This document shows, piece by piece, positions 16,440 through 24,041 of a stretch of DNA of 51,532 bases. The notes beneath the pieces were generated by a model. That model saw nothing but the letters and a program-made list of their open reading frames with translations. It was not told the origin of the DNA and made no database searches. The translations under genes were made by a program, and so were the position numbers. The DNA is from Caballeronia hypogeia (GTDB taxonomy: Bacteria > Pseudomonadota > Gammaproteobacteria > Burkholderiales > Burkholderiaceae), in contig NZ_FCOA02000043.1 of assembly GCF_001544875.2 (NCBI RefSeq), positions 1-51,532 on the forward strand, read 5' to 3'. Positions within the stretch are counted from its first letter, which is position 1, and the number at the start of each line of letters is the position of its first letter.

Positions 16440-16700
16440 GACGCAAAGGCAAGGATAGCGACAGGTCAGACCGGCAGCAGGCGAACTCGAGAACTCCGCA
16501 GGCGCTACACGTCGTGTATTCGCCGATACCCGGATGGAGTCCTGCTGCGCGGTTACTATCCAGGCCCGGGCACCGGCGACGATAGTGCCCAACAAGGCCG
16601 CTTATAGGTGTGCAGTCTGTCTCGCCGCTCAATGCCGAACGTGTCCCGATGACATGGGAATCGAATGAATGATTAGATAGATCAACCCCAGCTTGCAAAC
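16440..16700 (+). ncRNA. Candidate seekRNA/bridge RNA of the IS1111 element
   Basis: The non-coding tail folds into a hairpin: GCAGCAGG (16474-16481) pairs with CCTGCTGC (16541-16548), and inside GGCG (16501-16504) with CGCC (16521-16524) and TACA with TGTA (16506-16509, 16515-16518). The internal loop between the stems carries GAACTCCG (16491-16498) on one arm and TACCCGGA (16527-16534) on the other. These match the bottom and top strands of the reconstructed target across the insertion point. Further on, ACTATC/GATAGT (16555-16560, 16581-16586) suggests another stem, and CTTATAGG (16601-16608) matches the element's right end (16712-16719). The exact RNA ends are not determined. Confidence 0.65.
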
Positions 16701-16703
16701 AAA

Positions 16704-16715
16704 GGAAAGTCCTTA
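16704..16715 (-). repeat. IS1111 subterminal inverted repeat, right
   Basis: Reverse complement is TAAGGACTTTCC, identical to 15240-15251, and lies six bases inside the right end. Confidence 0.75.
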
Positions 16716-16721
16716 TAGGCG

Positions 16722-17006
16722 GAGTTCCGGGCTCACATAGTCGAGCTGGTGAAGGCGGGGCGAACACCCGAGGAGCTTGCGCGAGAGTTCGAGCCTAGTG
16801 TGCAGACGATCATCAACTGGGTGGCGCAGGCGGATATTGACGCCGGCGTGCGTCAGGAGGGGTTGACCACGGCTGAGCGCCAAGAACTCACCCGTTTGCG
16901 CCGCGAAAATCGGCAATTAAAGACGGAGCGCGACATTCTCTCTCACGCTGCAGCCTGGTTCGCCCGCGAGACAGGAGCCGTATCCTCGAAGGATACGGAT
17001 TCATGA
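16722..17006 (+). pseudogene. IS3 orfA, remainder after IS1111 insertion
   Basis: The frame continues from 15207-15233. It reads EFRAHIVELVKAGRTPEELA, then a helix-turn-helix (REFEPSVQTIINWVAQADID) and a leucine-zipper-like end (LRRENRQLKTERDILSHAAA). Whole, OrfA would be about 103 residues, normal for IS3. A truncated protein could start at the ATG-like codons near 16749, but would lack the first helix. It overlaps orfB in an ATGA. I see no A6G-type slippery run, so how the OrfAB fusion would be made in this member is unclear. Confidence 0.85.
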
Positions 17007-17974
17007 GAGCGAATCAGGCCCGTTGGCCCATTGCCACGATGGCGCGGCTGCTGGGAGTCTCGACCAGCGGCTACTACGCGTGGCTGGTGCGGGAGCCATC
17101 AAAGCGGTCACGTAGCGATGCTCAGCTGCTGACGCGCATTCGTACGCTGTATGCGAGTTCGCGAGGTACGTATGGGGCGCCGCGCATCCATGCGCAACTT
17201 GCGCGCGAGGGAGTGCACGTGGGACGCAAGCGAGTCGCGCGCCTGATGTGCATCGCGGACCTACGGGGAGCAAGCCGACGGCGCTGGCCCCGTACAACGC
17301 GCCAGCGTGCGGGGGCACGGCGTGCGCCGGACCTCGTGCGCCGGCACTTCAATGCTGAAGGGCCCAACATACTGTGGGTCGCAGATGCCACCTACATTCC
17401 GACGACAGAAGGCTTTCTCTATCTGGCCGTGGTGCTTGATGTCTTCAGCCGGCGCATCGTCGGCTGGGCAATGTCGAACCACTTGTACACCGAACTGATG
17501 TTGCGCGCGCTCGACATGGCCCTCCAGCAGCGACGTCATGAGGGCGTGATTTTGCATTCCGACCAGGGGGCCCAATACACATCCATTGCCTTTGGGCGAC
17601 GCTGCCGCGAAGCCGGTGTGCAACCGTCGATGGGTACAGCCGGCGACGCGTACGACAATGCGATGTGCGAATCCTTCTTTGGGACGCTTGAAGCAGAGCT
17701 CCTGTCGCGCGAACACTTCGCGACCCATGAACAAGCACGGAGGCGCATCTTCTCCTTCTTGGAAGGCTGGTACAACGTACGCCGCCTGCATAGCAGCATC
17801 GGCTATTGTTCACCGCTCGAATTCGAAAACCAGAGCGCGAAGACAAAAACCGCATCACCCTGCGAGTTGCCCACGGACGGGCAGCGTCGTGGTCGTGAGA
17901 AGCGACCCGCTGCCCGTCCGTGGACAACCCGCAACTCAACGCTTAACGGAGGCCGGGCCACGACAAATCTTTAA
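17003..17974 (+). CDS. IS3-family transposase OrfB (DDE integrase core)
   Basis: 323 residues. An N-terminal HTH_21-like region (ARLLGVSTSGYYAWLVREPS) is followed by the rve core with Asp in ILWVADATYIPTTEGFLYLA, Asp in VILHSDQGAQYTSIAFGRRC and Glu in AMCESFFGTLEAELLSREHF, the D-D-35-E set, and the conserved YNVRRLHSSIGYCSPLEFE near the end. The reading frame is intact, but the element lacks a whole OrfA because of the nested IS, so any movement would depend on OrfA from another copy, such as the one at the right edge. The gene runs to 34 bases before the element's end. Confidence 0.93.
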   Translation: MRANQARWPIATMARLLGVSTSGYYAWLVREPSKRSRSDAQLLTRIRTLYASSRGTYGAPRIHAQLAREGVHVGRKRVARLMCIADLRGASRRRWPRTTRQRAGARRAPDLVRRHFNAEGPNILWVADATYIPTTEGFLYLAVVLDVFSRRIVGWAMSNHLYTELMLRALDMALQQRRHEGVILHSDQGAQYTSIAFGRRCREAGVQPSMGTAGDAYDNAMCESFFGTLEAELLSREHFATHEQARRRIFSFLEGWYNVRRLHSSIGYCSPLEFENQSAKTKTASPCELPTDGQRRGREKRPAARPWTTRNSTLNGGRATTNL

Positions 17975-18008
17975 CTGCAAATCTGTCCGTCGGAGCGGGT
18001 CAATCTCA

Positions 18009-18011
18009 GTC
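18009..18011 (+). repeat. Target-site duplication GTC (right)
   Basis: Partner of 15151-15153. Confidence 0.75.
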
Positions 18012-18284
18012 GTCCGTGAAGCCTTCGCTCAGCGAACGCACGTTGAGCGTCAGGCGAAAGCTCTCGTCCGACTCACTGCGCCGCACGAAGCCTTCTTCCA
18101 CCAACGTTTCCAGCAACCGACGCACCGTCGTGCGGTGCAAGCCAATTGCGTCACTGATCTGCTGGCTCGTGGCGCGGCCGCTTTCCATCGCATTAAGCGC
18201 GCGTAGAACTTGCAGTCCCCGCGCCAAGCCGCGCACATTCGTGTATTTCGCCGGTGTAGCCGTTCGGAATAGATGCGTCGTCAC
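18009..18284 (-). pseudogene. IclR-family regulator, N-terminal part (split by IS3)
   Basis: From the ATG at 18284 the protein begins MTTHLFRTATPAKYTNVRGL and contains an IclR helix-turn-helix (SQQISDAIGLHRTTVRRLLE followed by TLVEEGFVRR). It then meets a stop created by the IS end right after LNVRSLSEGFTDD. With its other half (14628-15153) it would have made a regulator of about 265 residues, the usual IclR length. It lies 131 bases downstream of the SDR gene on the same strand. IclR proteins often control nearby catabolic genes, so it may once have governed this cluster (inference). Confidence 0.88.
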
Positions 18285-18415
18285 GAAGCAGGTGCCCTGC
18301 CGTGCCCCGATGCTTCGGTCACCACGACGCTATCCCCGATGAGACGTCGGCGGCTGACTCGCTACGAAACGTGGCGACATCGGCTCCGAGATGGAAGATG
18401 ATGCCGCCGAGAGGC

Positions 18416-19180
18416 TTACGTACGTGTAATCGACGCGCCACCATCGACAAGTGAGGCGGTGCCGGTCACGAAGGACGAATCGTCCGACGCGAGATACAGC
18501 ACCGAGCGCGCCAGTTCTTCTGGCGTCGCGACGCGCTTGAGCGCGTGCAGCCCTGTCACGAACGCCTGCGATTCGTCGCTTTCGTTCATACCGCGATACA
18601 TCTCCGTGTCCACAGCGCCCGGCAACACCGCGTTGACGCGCACGCCCTGCGCGCCGTACTCGGCAGCCAATGCCTGGGTCAATCCGATCAGTCCGGCCTT
18701 GCTCGCCGCGTAGGCCGCAGTGCCGGGAAAGGCGAACGAGTAGCCGACAAAGGTCGATGTGAAGATGATCGATCCACCACCTTGTTTCAGCATTTCGGGA
18801 ATCTGGTGCTTCGCTCCAAGGAAGGCACTGGTCAGATTGGTCGCAAGCGCGGCGTTCCAGCCAGCTTCGGAAATGCCCGTGGTCGGGCCCATCTCGCCCA
18901 GCGTACCGGCGTTGTTGTAGGCGATGTCCAGACGGCCGTAGTGGCTCATTGCGAGTGCGACCAGCGCTTTCGCGAAGTCCTCCGATTGCACGTCGCCCGC
19001 CAGATATGTCGCTTCGCCGCCTTCGCTGACGATCTCCGCAGCAAGTGTTTCAAGTTCCGCCGCCCGGCGCGCCGCAAGGACCACCTTGGCGCCTTCTTTC
19101 GCGAACAGCCTTGCAGTAGCGCGGCCAATTCCTGCACTAGCACCCGTCACGATGGCGACTTTTCCCGTCAAGCGTTGCAT
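18416..19180 (-). CDS. Short-chain dehydrogenase/reductase
   Basis: 254 residues of the classical SDR type. It has the cofactor motif TGASAGIG (about 12-19), NNAG (about 89-92), the catalytic Ser in IIFTSTFVG and Tyr-x-x-x-Lys in YAASK (about 159-163), and the C-terminal SDDSSFVTGTASLVDGGASI. ARR at the end of the second strand suggests NADP rather than NAD. Substrate unknown. It is divergent from a LysR regulator at 19317 with a shared 136-base control region, so that regulator probably controls it. Confidence 0.92.
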   Translation of the reverse strand: MQRLTGKVAIVTGASAGIGRATARLFAKEGAKVVLAARRAAELETLAAEIVSEGGEATYLAGDVQSEDFAKALVALAMSHYGRLDIAYNNAGTLGEMGPTTGISEAGWNAALATNLTSAFLGAKHQIPEMLKQGGGSIIFTSTFVGYSFAFPGTAAYAASKAGLIGLTQALAAEYGAQGVRVNAVLPGAVDTEMYRGMNESDESQAFVTGLHALKRVATPEELARSVLYLASDDSSFVTGTASLVDGGASITRT

Positions 19181-19279
19181 GTCTTGCTCCTGGTTCGGTT
19201 AGTCGGCCAGCGCCCGATGCCTTGGCCGTGGAAGCACTATAGGCTTCAGCCCTGATGGCAGGAAGACCTAAAACATGGT

Positions 19280-19308
19280 CCTATCACTCAGCTTTTGTGA
19301 ATGATAGG
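19280..19308. promoter_or_regulatory. Inverted repeat, probable LysR operator
   Basis: CCTATCA (19280-19286) and TGATAGG (19302-19308) form perfect 7-base arms with a 15-base spacer between the divergent SDR and LysR genes. The right arm runs into the LysR ribosome site (AGGAGGG, 19306-19312). Binding here would block the regulator's own translation start region and fits autoregulation. Confidence 0.6.
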
Positions 19309-19316
19309 AGGGTTCA

Positions 19317-20261
19317 ATGGACCGTCTGCGCGCCTTCGAGGTTTTCGTGACAGTGGTGAGCCGTGGCGGCTTTGCGCGCGCAGCGGATGCGCTCGGCACG
19401 TCGCCCGCCAACGTAACTCGATACGTGAACGAACTGGAGACGCACCTGGGCACGCGCTTGCTCAATCGCACCTCGCGCACGCTATCTCTGACCGAGGGCG
19501 GCGAAACGCTTTACGCTCGCTGCAAGTCCATTCTTGACGATGTCGCCGATACAGAGGCGCTCGTGTCATCCGCGTCGGTCGAACCACGCGGACGCCTGCG
19601 GATCAATGCGCCCGTGAGCTTTGGGATTCGATATCTGGCGCCGTTATGGCCCGAGTTCACGGCGAAATATCCTGGCGTCGAACTCGATGTCGCGCTAATA
19701 GACCGCGTCGTCGACATCGTCGATGAGGGGTACGATGTCGCCGTTCGCATCTCGCGCGCTGGCTCGACTAGCCATGCAGCCCGCAAGCTGGCGACTTCAC
19801 AAAACATCCTGTGCGCGTCACCGGCCTATCTGGCTCGTGCCGGAGTTCCGGTAGCGCCTGGGGACTTGATCGGGCATCGATGTATCGGCTACACCTATGC
19901 GGCCACCGGCGATGAGTGGCAACTGATCGACCGTGGCGGCAAGACTCACAAGGTGAGTGTCGACTGTCACATGCATACTAATAATGGCGATACGGCGCGC
20001 GCGGCAGCGCTCGCCGGGCAAGGGGTGATCTGGCAACCCACGTTCTTAATCGGAAACGATCTACGTACCGGCACGCTTATCCAGGTGTTGCCTGAGTACC
20101 GCTTGCCTGAGATCGACATTCTTGCAATGTATCCGAGCCGCCGGCACCTGAGCGTCAGAGTGCGTGTGATGATCGATTTCCTAGCCCATGCGTTCGGTGA
20201 GATTCCCCCGTGGGATCGCGATGACGAAAACTGGAAAGGTGTCACGCCGGGGACGACTTGA
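19317..20261 (+). CDS. LysR-family transcriptional regulator
   Basis: 314 residues. The N-terminal winged helix-turn-helix (FVTVVSRGGFARAADALGTS then PANVTRYVNELETHLGTRLL) is classic LysR, followed by the linker helix and a PBP2-like effector domain (RGRLRINAPVSFGIRYLAPL to about 295). The CrgA-like pattern (TSRTLSLTEGGETLYARCKS) is common among LysR proteins beside oxidoreductases. An excellent ribosome site precedes the ATG. It probably regulates the divergent SDR. Effector unknown. Confidence 0.93.
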   Translation: MDRLRAFEVFVTVVSRGGFARAADALGTSPANVTRYVNELETHLGTRLLNRTSRTLSLTEGGETLYARCKSILDDVADTEALVSSASVEPRGRLRINAPVSFGIRYLAPLWPEFTAKYPGVELDVALIDRVVDIVDEGYDVAVRISRAGSTSHAARKLATSQNILCASPAYLARAGVPVAPGDLIGHRCIGYTYAATGDEWQLIDRGGKTHKVSVDCHMHTNNGDTARAAALAGQGVIWQPTFLIGNDLRTGTLIQVLPEYRLPEIDILAMYPSRRHLSVRVRVMIDFLAHAFGEIPPWDRDDENWKGVTPGTT

Positions 20262-20271
20262 ACGCGCGTTA

Positions 20272-20292
20272 GAACATGCCTCTGACATGTTC
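20272..20292. terminator. Inverted repeat after LysR gene, weak terminator candidate
   Basis: GAACATG and CATGTTC with a 7-base loop, 10 bases after the LysR stop and between convergent genes. There is no T-run, so an intrinsic terminator is only possible, not shown. Confidence 0.3.
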
Positions 20293-20436
20293 AGTTAATC
20301 AGGTTCGAGCGCGGATGATCCGTTTGTGCGTTGAGGCGCGGACGCCCAAATAACCGTCTGGCCAGCCTTTGCGTACGACCAGGACTGTCTGGACAGGCCA
20401 ACGAACGTCCGGACACGGAAGGCGGGTACGGCCCCC

Positions 20437-20935
20437 GGCAATCATGGAAACGCTCGGCGAGCGCGGTGAGCGCTTCGATTTCGGCATCGCCCGCGAGCAC
20501 GCTGCCTTCCAGCTTCAAGTCGTTGACGCCGGAACGCGTTTGCGCCGCTTCCGCGAGACGCACGACCGCTGCGGGCGTCAGCGCGATTTCGGTGCGCACG
20601 CGCTCCCGGTCGTCCTTGCCATCCGCGCCCGAGGCGTACGCCAGATCGGGCTTGTTGCGTTCTCCGATGTAGAACAAATAGCCCAGCATTTCGACTTCAT
20701 CACGCTGCAGGCCTTCGCCCAGCAAGGCCGCGACGGGCACGCCGAGACGCTTGCCGAGCCGATCGAGCAGCGCCGCTTCGAGCGCGGTGAGAGCGTGGAT
20801 CGTCGTGCGCAGGTCGAAAGTATGCAGACCGCGGCGGCCCGCGTCGCGATCGGCGAATGCGGTGCGCATGCGGTTCAGGATCGCCTGCATATTGCCGATC
20901 GATTGCCGGACGGAGGCGAAGGCACACCGCGGGCA
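20437..20935 (-). pseudogene. gudD: Glucarate dehydratase (enolase superfamily) remnant
   Basis: The minus frame holds a clear central block of D-glucarate dehydratase: MRTAFADRDAGRRGLHTFDL, RTTIHALTALEAALLDRLGK, VAALLGEGLQRDEVEMLGYL, FYIGERNKPDLAYASGADGK and VVRLAEAAQTRSGVNDLKLE ending LTALAERFHD. The N-terminal cap before about residue 100 and the C-terminal metal-binding and catalytic barrel are missing. Sequence on both sides (20291-20436, and above 20940) does not resemble the enzyme, although one open frame spans 20291-21118. The catalytic residues are absent, so it cannot be active. It is a relic of sugar-acid catabolism. Confidence 0.75.
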
Positions 20936-20996
20936 TTGATGTCTGCGGCTCGCTCCTCTTCCGCCCGTCGCGCTCGTTCCATCAGCAAGCGCACAG

Positions 20997-21031
20997 TTAT
21001 CCACAGACGCGGTGGACAAGCATGTAGATAA
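20997..21031 (+). repeat. 35-bp repeat with DnaA-box-like motifs, copy 2
   Basis: TTATCCACA at 20997-21005 and TGTAGATAA at 21023-21031, in the same order and spacing as 7170-7204, with four differences. It lies upstream of the gudD remnant. Confidence 0.7.
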
Positions 21032-21381
21032 CGCAACTGCTTGCCACCTATCCTTTTGAACTGCAACGACAATCGCAAGATGCCTGCATTCGGGTCGCCT
21101 TGCCACGTCATGCGGCATGTTCTTCGCGGGCTCGCCCGCTCATACCATGATGGCTACGCCCAAGGTTTCGGGGGCCGGACGAACCCATCATGTGCTCGCA
21201 GATCATCTGCAACTCGTCAAAGCGGGATGCTTCGAATTGGCGCGGCGCTCCGCTCCGCCGATGAGATCAGCCTGCATGGAAATGCATCAAGCTGTCGGTA
21301 ATGAAGAACTGCAACTCGCTATACAAAGCCACGAACGGCGCTTATAGCAGACTTTCTATAAGCGCTCTGCCAGCGTACCGC

Positions 21382-22536
21382 TTACTCTGGGGCCGCACTA
21401 TCGACGCCCACCCCTGCTTCGCCTTCGAAACGCTGGGAGCGATAGGGATCTAGCAGGTTGACGCTCACGCTATCGAGCAACTCGGTCGTGATGAGTTGCG
21501 AAAGTCCGGCGGCGAGACTGATGCCCGCGTTCGTCGTGATCGACAAGACGCCAGGCAGCGAGGCCAAACGGCTCACGACAGGCAAACCATCGACGGGAAT
21601 CACGCGCCGCGTTTCCGTGACCTTCTCGACGGTTGCATCCTTCAAACCCGGCAACACGCGCGCCGCAATGCGCACCAACTCCTCCGGATCGGGAGTGCTC
21701 GGATCGCCGACCGGTGAGCCCGAGAAATGTTTGGCGATGACCACGCGGCCGTCGACACGCTGAATCGCATGGACATGCGCGCCGAGGATCACCGAATCGA
21801 AGAGACGCGGCAGCGGCGCGAGATGCACGACGCTGCCTGTGCTGTGCGTGAGCGGCGCTTTCAACCCCGTCCCCTCAACGAGGTCCGGATTCGCGATGCC
21901 ACCCGCGAAGATCAGAATGTCCGCCTCGCGCTTGCCGCTCGCGCTTTGGACCTCGTAGCCGCCCGCCGTCTTCCTGAAACTTTCGTACGCGTCGTGCGGC
22001 GAGTAATGCGCACCACGTGCGATGGCCGCCTCCAGCATCTTCGATGTCAGTTGAACCGGCGACATCATCCCTTCATCGGGCGTGTAGAAGATGAAGTTCT
22101 CGTCACCGGGTTCGAAGCCTGGCTCGATTTCACGCGCTTCCTCGGCAGTGACCCGATGCGTCGGGCTGCCCCAACGCAGACGCCGGTCGAGTTCTGCGGC
22201 GAGTTCCTCAGCCTGTTCGGTGCCTGGCTCTGCGCTTTGAAAGCAGCCCGACCAGCGAATCGGCAGACCGTCGATCGCATCCTGCAGATAGCGCCACCGC
22301 AGGTGCGATAACCGATGCAGATTGAAGTAATGCCGTGCGCCCTCTTCGCCGAGCCGGTCCGCGTTGCGAAACTTCGTCTGGTTCGTGATCCACGCGAAGG
22401 AACCGGACGTCGCGCCTTGGGCGACTTCGTTCTTGTCGAGCACGGTCACGCGTGCGCCACGGCTCGCAAAATCGTGAGCGAGCGTGGTGCCGATGATGCC
22501 GGCGCCGACGATGACTACCTTGGGTGCGGATTGCAT
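21382..22536 (-). CDS. FAD-dependent amine/amino-acid oxidoreductase (DAO family)
   Basis: 384 residues. The N-terminal dinucleotide-binding motif is VVIVGAGIIGTTLAHDFASR with the acidic strand end VTVLDKNEVAQGATSGSFAW. The DAO-type substrate cap lies in the middle, and the C-terminal FAD contact region is RRVIPVDGLPVVSRLASLPG followed by TNAGISLAAGLSQLITTELL. Such enzymes oxidise amino acids or amines (glycine-oxidase or D-amino-acid-dehydrogenase like). The precise substrate is not readable. Its ATG overlaps the stop of the MFS gene by one base (TAATG), so transporter and enzyme are co-expressed and probably act on one compound. Confidence 0.9.
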   Translation of the reverse strand: MQSAPKVVIVGAGIIGTTLAHDFASRGARVTVLDKNEVAQGATSGSFAWITNQTKFRNADRLGEEGARHYFNLHRLSHLRWRYLQDAIDGLPIRWSGCFQSAEPGTEQAEELAAELDRRLRWGSPTHRVTAEEAREIEPGFEPGDENFIFYTPDEGMMSPVQLTSKMLEAAIARGAHYSPHDAYESFRKTAGGYEVQSASGKREADILIFAGGIANPDLVEGTGLKAPLTHSTGSVVHLAPLPRLFDSVILGAHVHAIQRVDGRVVIAKHFSGSPVGDPSTPDPEELVRIAARVLPGLKDATVEKVTETRRVIPVDGLPVVSRLASLPGVLSITTNAGISLAAGLSQLITTELLDSVSVNLLDPYRSQRFEGEAGVGVDSAAPE

Positions 22537-23921
22537 TATGTCCGGGCCTCGTTTTCTTTAACGTGAGTGGTGGTGGGGGCGTTCTGCACGCGATGCGATT
22601 GCGCGAGCGACAAGCCGCGCGTCTCTGGCGCCATGCGTACTGATACGAGCAGGCCAACGACGCTGATCGCGCCGGCAATCAAGAGACCGTTGGCGCTGCC
22701 GAAGCGCGCCAGCGTCATCGGCAAAAGGAAAGTGCCGGCGGCCGCGCCGATGCGGCTGACCGACATGGCAAGGCCCATGCCGGTGGCGCGAAGATCGGTC
22801 GGAAAGACCTCGTTCGGATAGACGAACTGGAGCCCGGAACCCGCCGCTTCCGCAACCGTGAACAGCACAAACAAGCCCATTGCGGCCGGGGCCAGGCTCG
22901 ACAACGGCGTCGCAAGCAGCATTAACGAAAGCGTCGCAAGCACATAAGAAATGATGAGCAGCGGCCGGCGTCCCATTTTATTGATGACGAGCATGCCGAG
23001 GGCGGTACCGACGATCGCGAACGCGATGATGACCAGCGATCCAGCAAGCGCTTGCGTCACGCCCAGCGATTTGAGCAATAGCGGTTGGAACGTCTTGATG
23101 GCGAAGGACGGCGCGATCTGGCACATCCAGAAGATCGAGCAGAACACGAGCATGCGTCCGTAGCCGCGCGCCAGCAGTTCGCGAATGCTGGAGAGTCCGA
23201 GCCCGCGTCGATTCGTGGCGACGCGCGTTTCAGCAACAAGCCCATCAAAGTCGGCCTGCTCGCCCAGATATCGCTCGACCACGCGGCGCGCGTCTTCCTT
23301 GCGTCCCGCCGAGATGAGCCAACGCGGCGATTCGGGAATGTTCATTCGCAGCAGAAGGAAGATGGCCGACGGGATCGCCGCGCTCGCCAGCACATAGCGC
23401 CATACGCCGCTTTCCATGCCGCTCACGAAAAGACCACTCGCGAGGCTGATCGTGTAGCCGACCCACAGACACAGGACAAGACTCGACAGAACCGGCCCCC
23501 GAAGCTTCTTCGGTAAAAACTCCGAGGCGAGCGCGGTCGCGATGGGATAGTCGGCGCCCAGCGCAACCCCCATGACAAGACGCAACACGAAGAGCGTCGT
23601 CATGTCATGCACGAACAAGTGCGCGATCGAGCACAGTACGAACACCGCGAGATTCAGGACGTACATTGACTGGCGCCCAAAGCGGTCGGTCATCGGCCCG
23701 AAAACGATGCCTCCGATGAACATGCCAATGAGACTCGCTGCGCCGATGAGTCCCATCTGCATGGCGTTCAAATGCAGGTCCTGCGCGATGAACGGCAAGG
23801 CCACGACGATGATGCCGAGCAGATATCCGTCGCAGAACGGGCCGCCCGCGGCGACGAATGCGATCCGCTTATGGAATGAGCTTGTGGGGAGATCGTCGAC
23901 ACTGATGCGCGTAGTAGCCAT
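22536..23921 (-). CDS. MFS transporter (metabolite/sugar porter type)
   Basis: 461 residues with about twelve hydrophobic spans. Family motifs: GPMTDRFGRQS in loop 2-3, PESPRWLISAGR after span 6, and INKMGRRPLLI in loop 8-9, with FVYPNEVFPTDLRATGMGLA near span 10. These are features of the sugar-porter/aromatic-acid branch of the major facilitator superfamily. It probably imports the substrate of the FAD enzyme encoded next. It is divergent from the LysR regulator at 24042, with a 120-base region and a palindrome between. Confidence 0.92.
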   Translation of the reverse strand: MATTRISVDDLPTSSFHKRIAFVAAGGPFCDGYLLGIIVVALPFIAQDLHLNAMQMGLIGAASLIGMFIGGIVFGPMTDRFGRQSMYVLNLAVFVLCSIAHLFVHDMTTLFVLRLVMGVALGADYPIATALASEFLPKKLRGPVLSSLVLCLWVGYTISLASGLFVSGMESGVWRYVLASAAIPSAIFLLLRMNIPESPRWLISAGRKEDARRVVERYLGEQADFDGLVAETRVATNRRGLGLSSIRELLARGYGRMLVFCSIFWMCQIAPSFAIKTFQPLLLKSLGVTQALAGSLVIIAFAIVGTALGMLVINKMGRRPLLIISYVLATLSLMLLATPLSSLAPAAMGLFVLFTVAEAAGSGLQFVYPNEVFPTDLRATGMGLAMSVSRIGAAAGTFLLPMTLARFGSANGLLIAGAISVVGLLVSVRMAPETRGLSLAQSHRVQNAPTTTHVKENEART

Positions 23922-23993
23922 GAAAGGCTCCGAAAGACAGCGTTGGGAAGAGACGACTTTTTTCGACTTGCTTCTAGGCTAGAGACGGGCAGA

Positions 23994-24027
23994 ATATCGG
24001 TCAATGCGTGTCTTTATTGACCCAATA
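23994..24027. promoter_or_regulatory. Palindrome between MFS and LysR genes, probable operator
   Basis: GGTCAAT (23999-24005) and ATTGACC (24016-24022) are perfect arms with a 10-base spacer, extended imperfectly by ATATC before and CAATAT after. Position between divergent genes and a T-N11-A-like core fit a LysR binding site. Confidence 0.6.
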
Positions 24028-24041
24028 TCGAGGGCTTCGAT

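Larger units (their letters stand above)
15234..16721 (+). mobile_element. IS1111-group (IS110 family) element, about 1488 bp
   Basis: Boundaries come from orfA: joining 15233 to 16722 restores MGKHRAPYP-EFRAHIVEL exactly in frame (one base of ambiguity, G15233/G16721). It has subterminal 12-bp inverted repeats (TAAGGACTTTCC at 15240-15251, reverse complement at 16704-16715), a DEDD transposase, only 85 bases before the gene and a 329-base non-coding tail after it. Subterminal repeats and a 3' non-coding tail are the marks of the IS1111 group, as against the IS110 group. No target duplication is expected. Confidence 0.85.
15154..18008 (+). mobile_element. IS3-family element carrying a nested IS1111
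   Basis: Ends: TGAGATTGACCCGC at 15154-15167 and its reverse complement at 17995-18008, followed by partly matching inner bases (CAAAACGGACA against TCCGACGGACA). It is flanked by GTC duplications and carries orfA and orfB on the plus strand. Subtracting the 1488-bp nested element leaves 1367 bp, a normal IS3-family size. A second copy starts at 51456 in the opposite orientation. Confidence 0.88.

Noticed and set aside
20291..21118. A 275-residue gene for a whole dehydratase-like protein
   Set aside because: Only the middle third or so resembles glucarate dehydratase. The flanks and all catalytic parts do not, so it is treated as a remnant.
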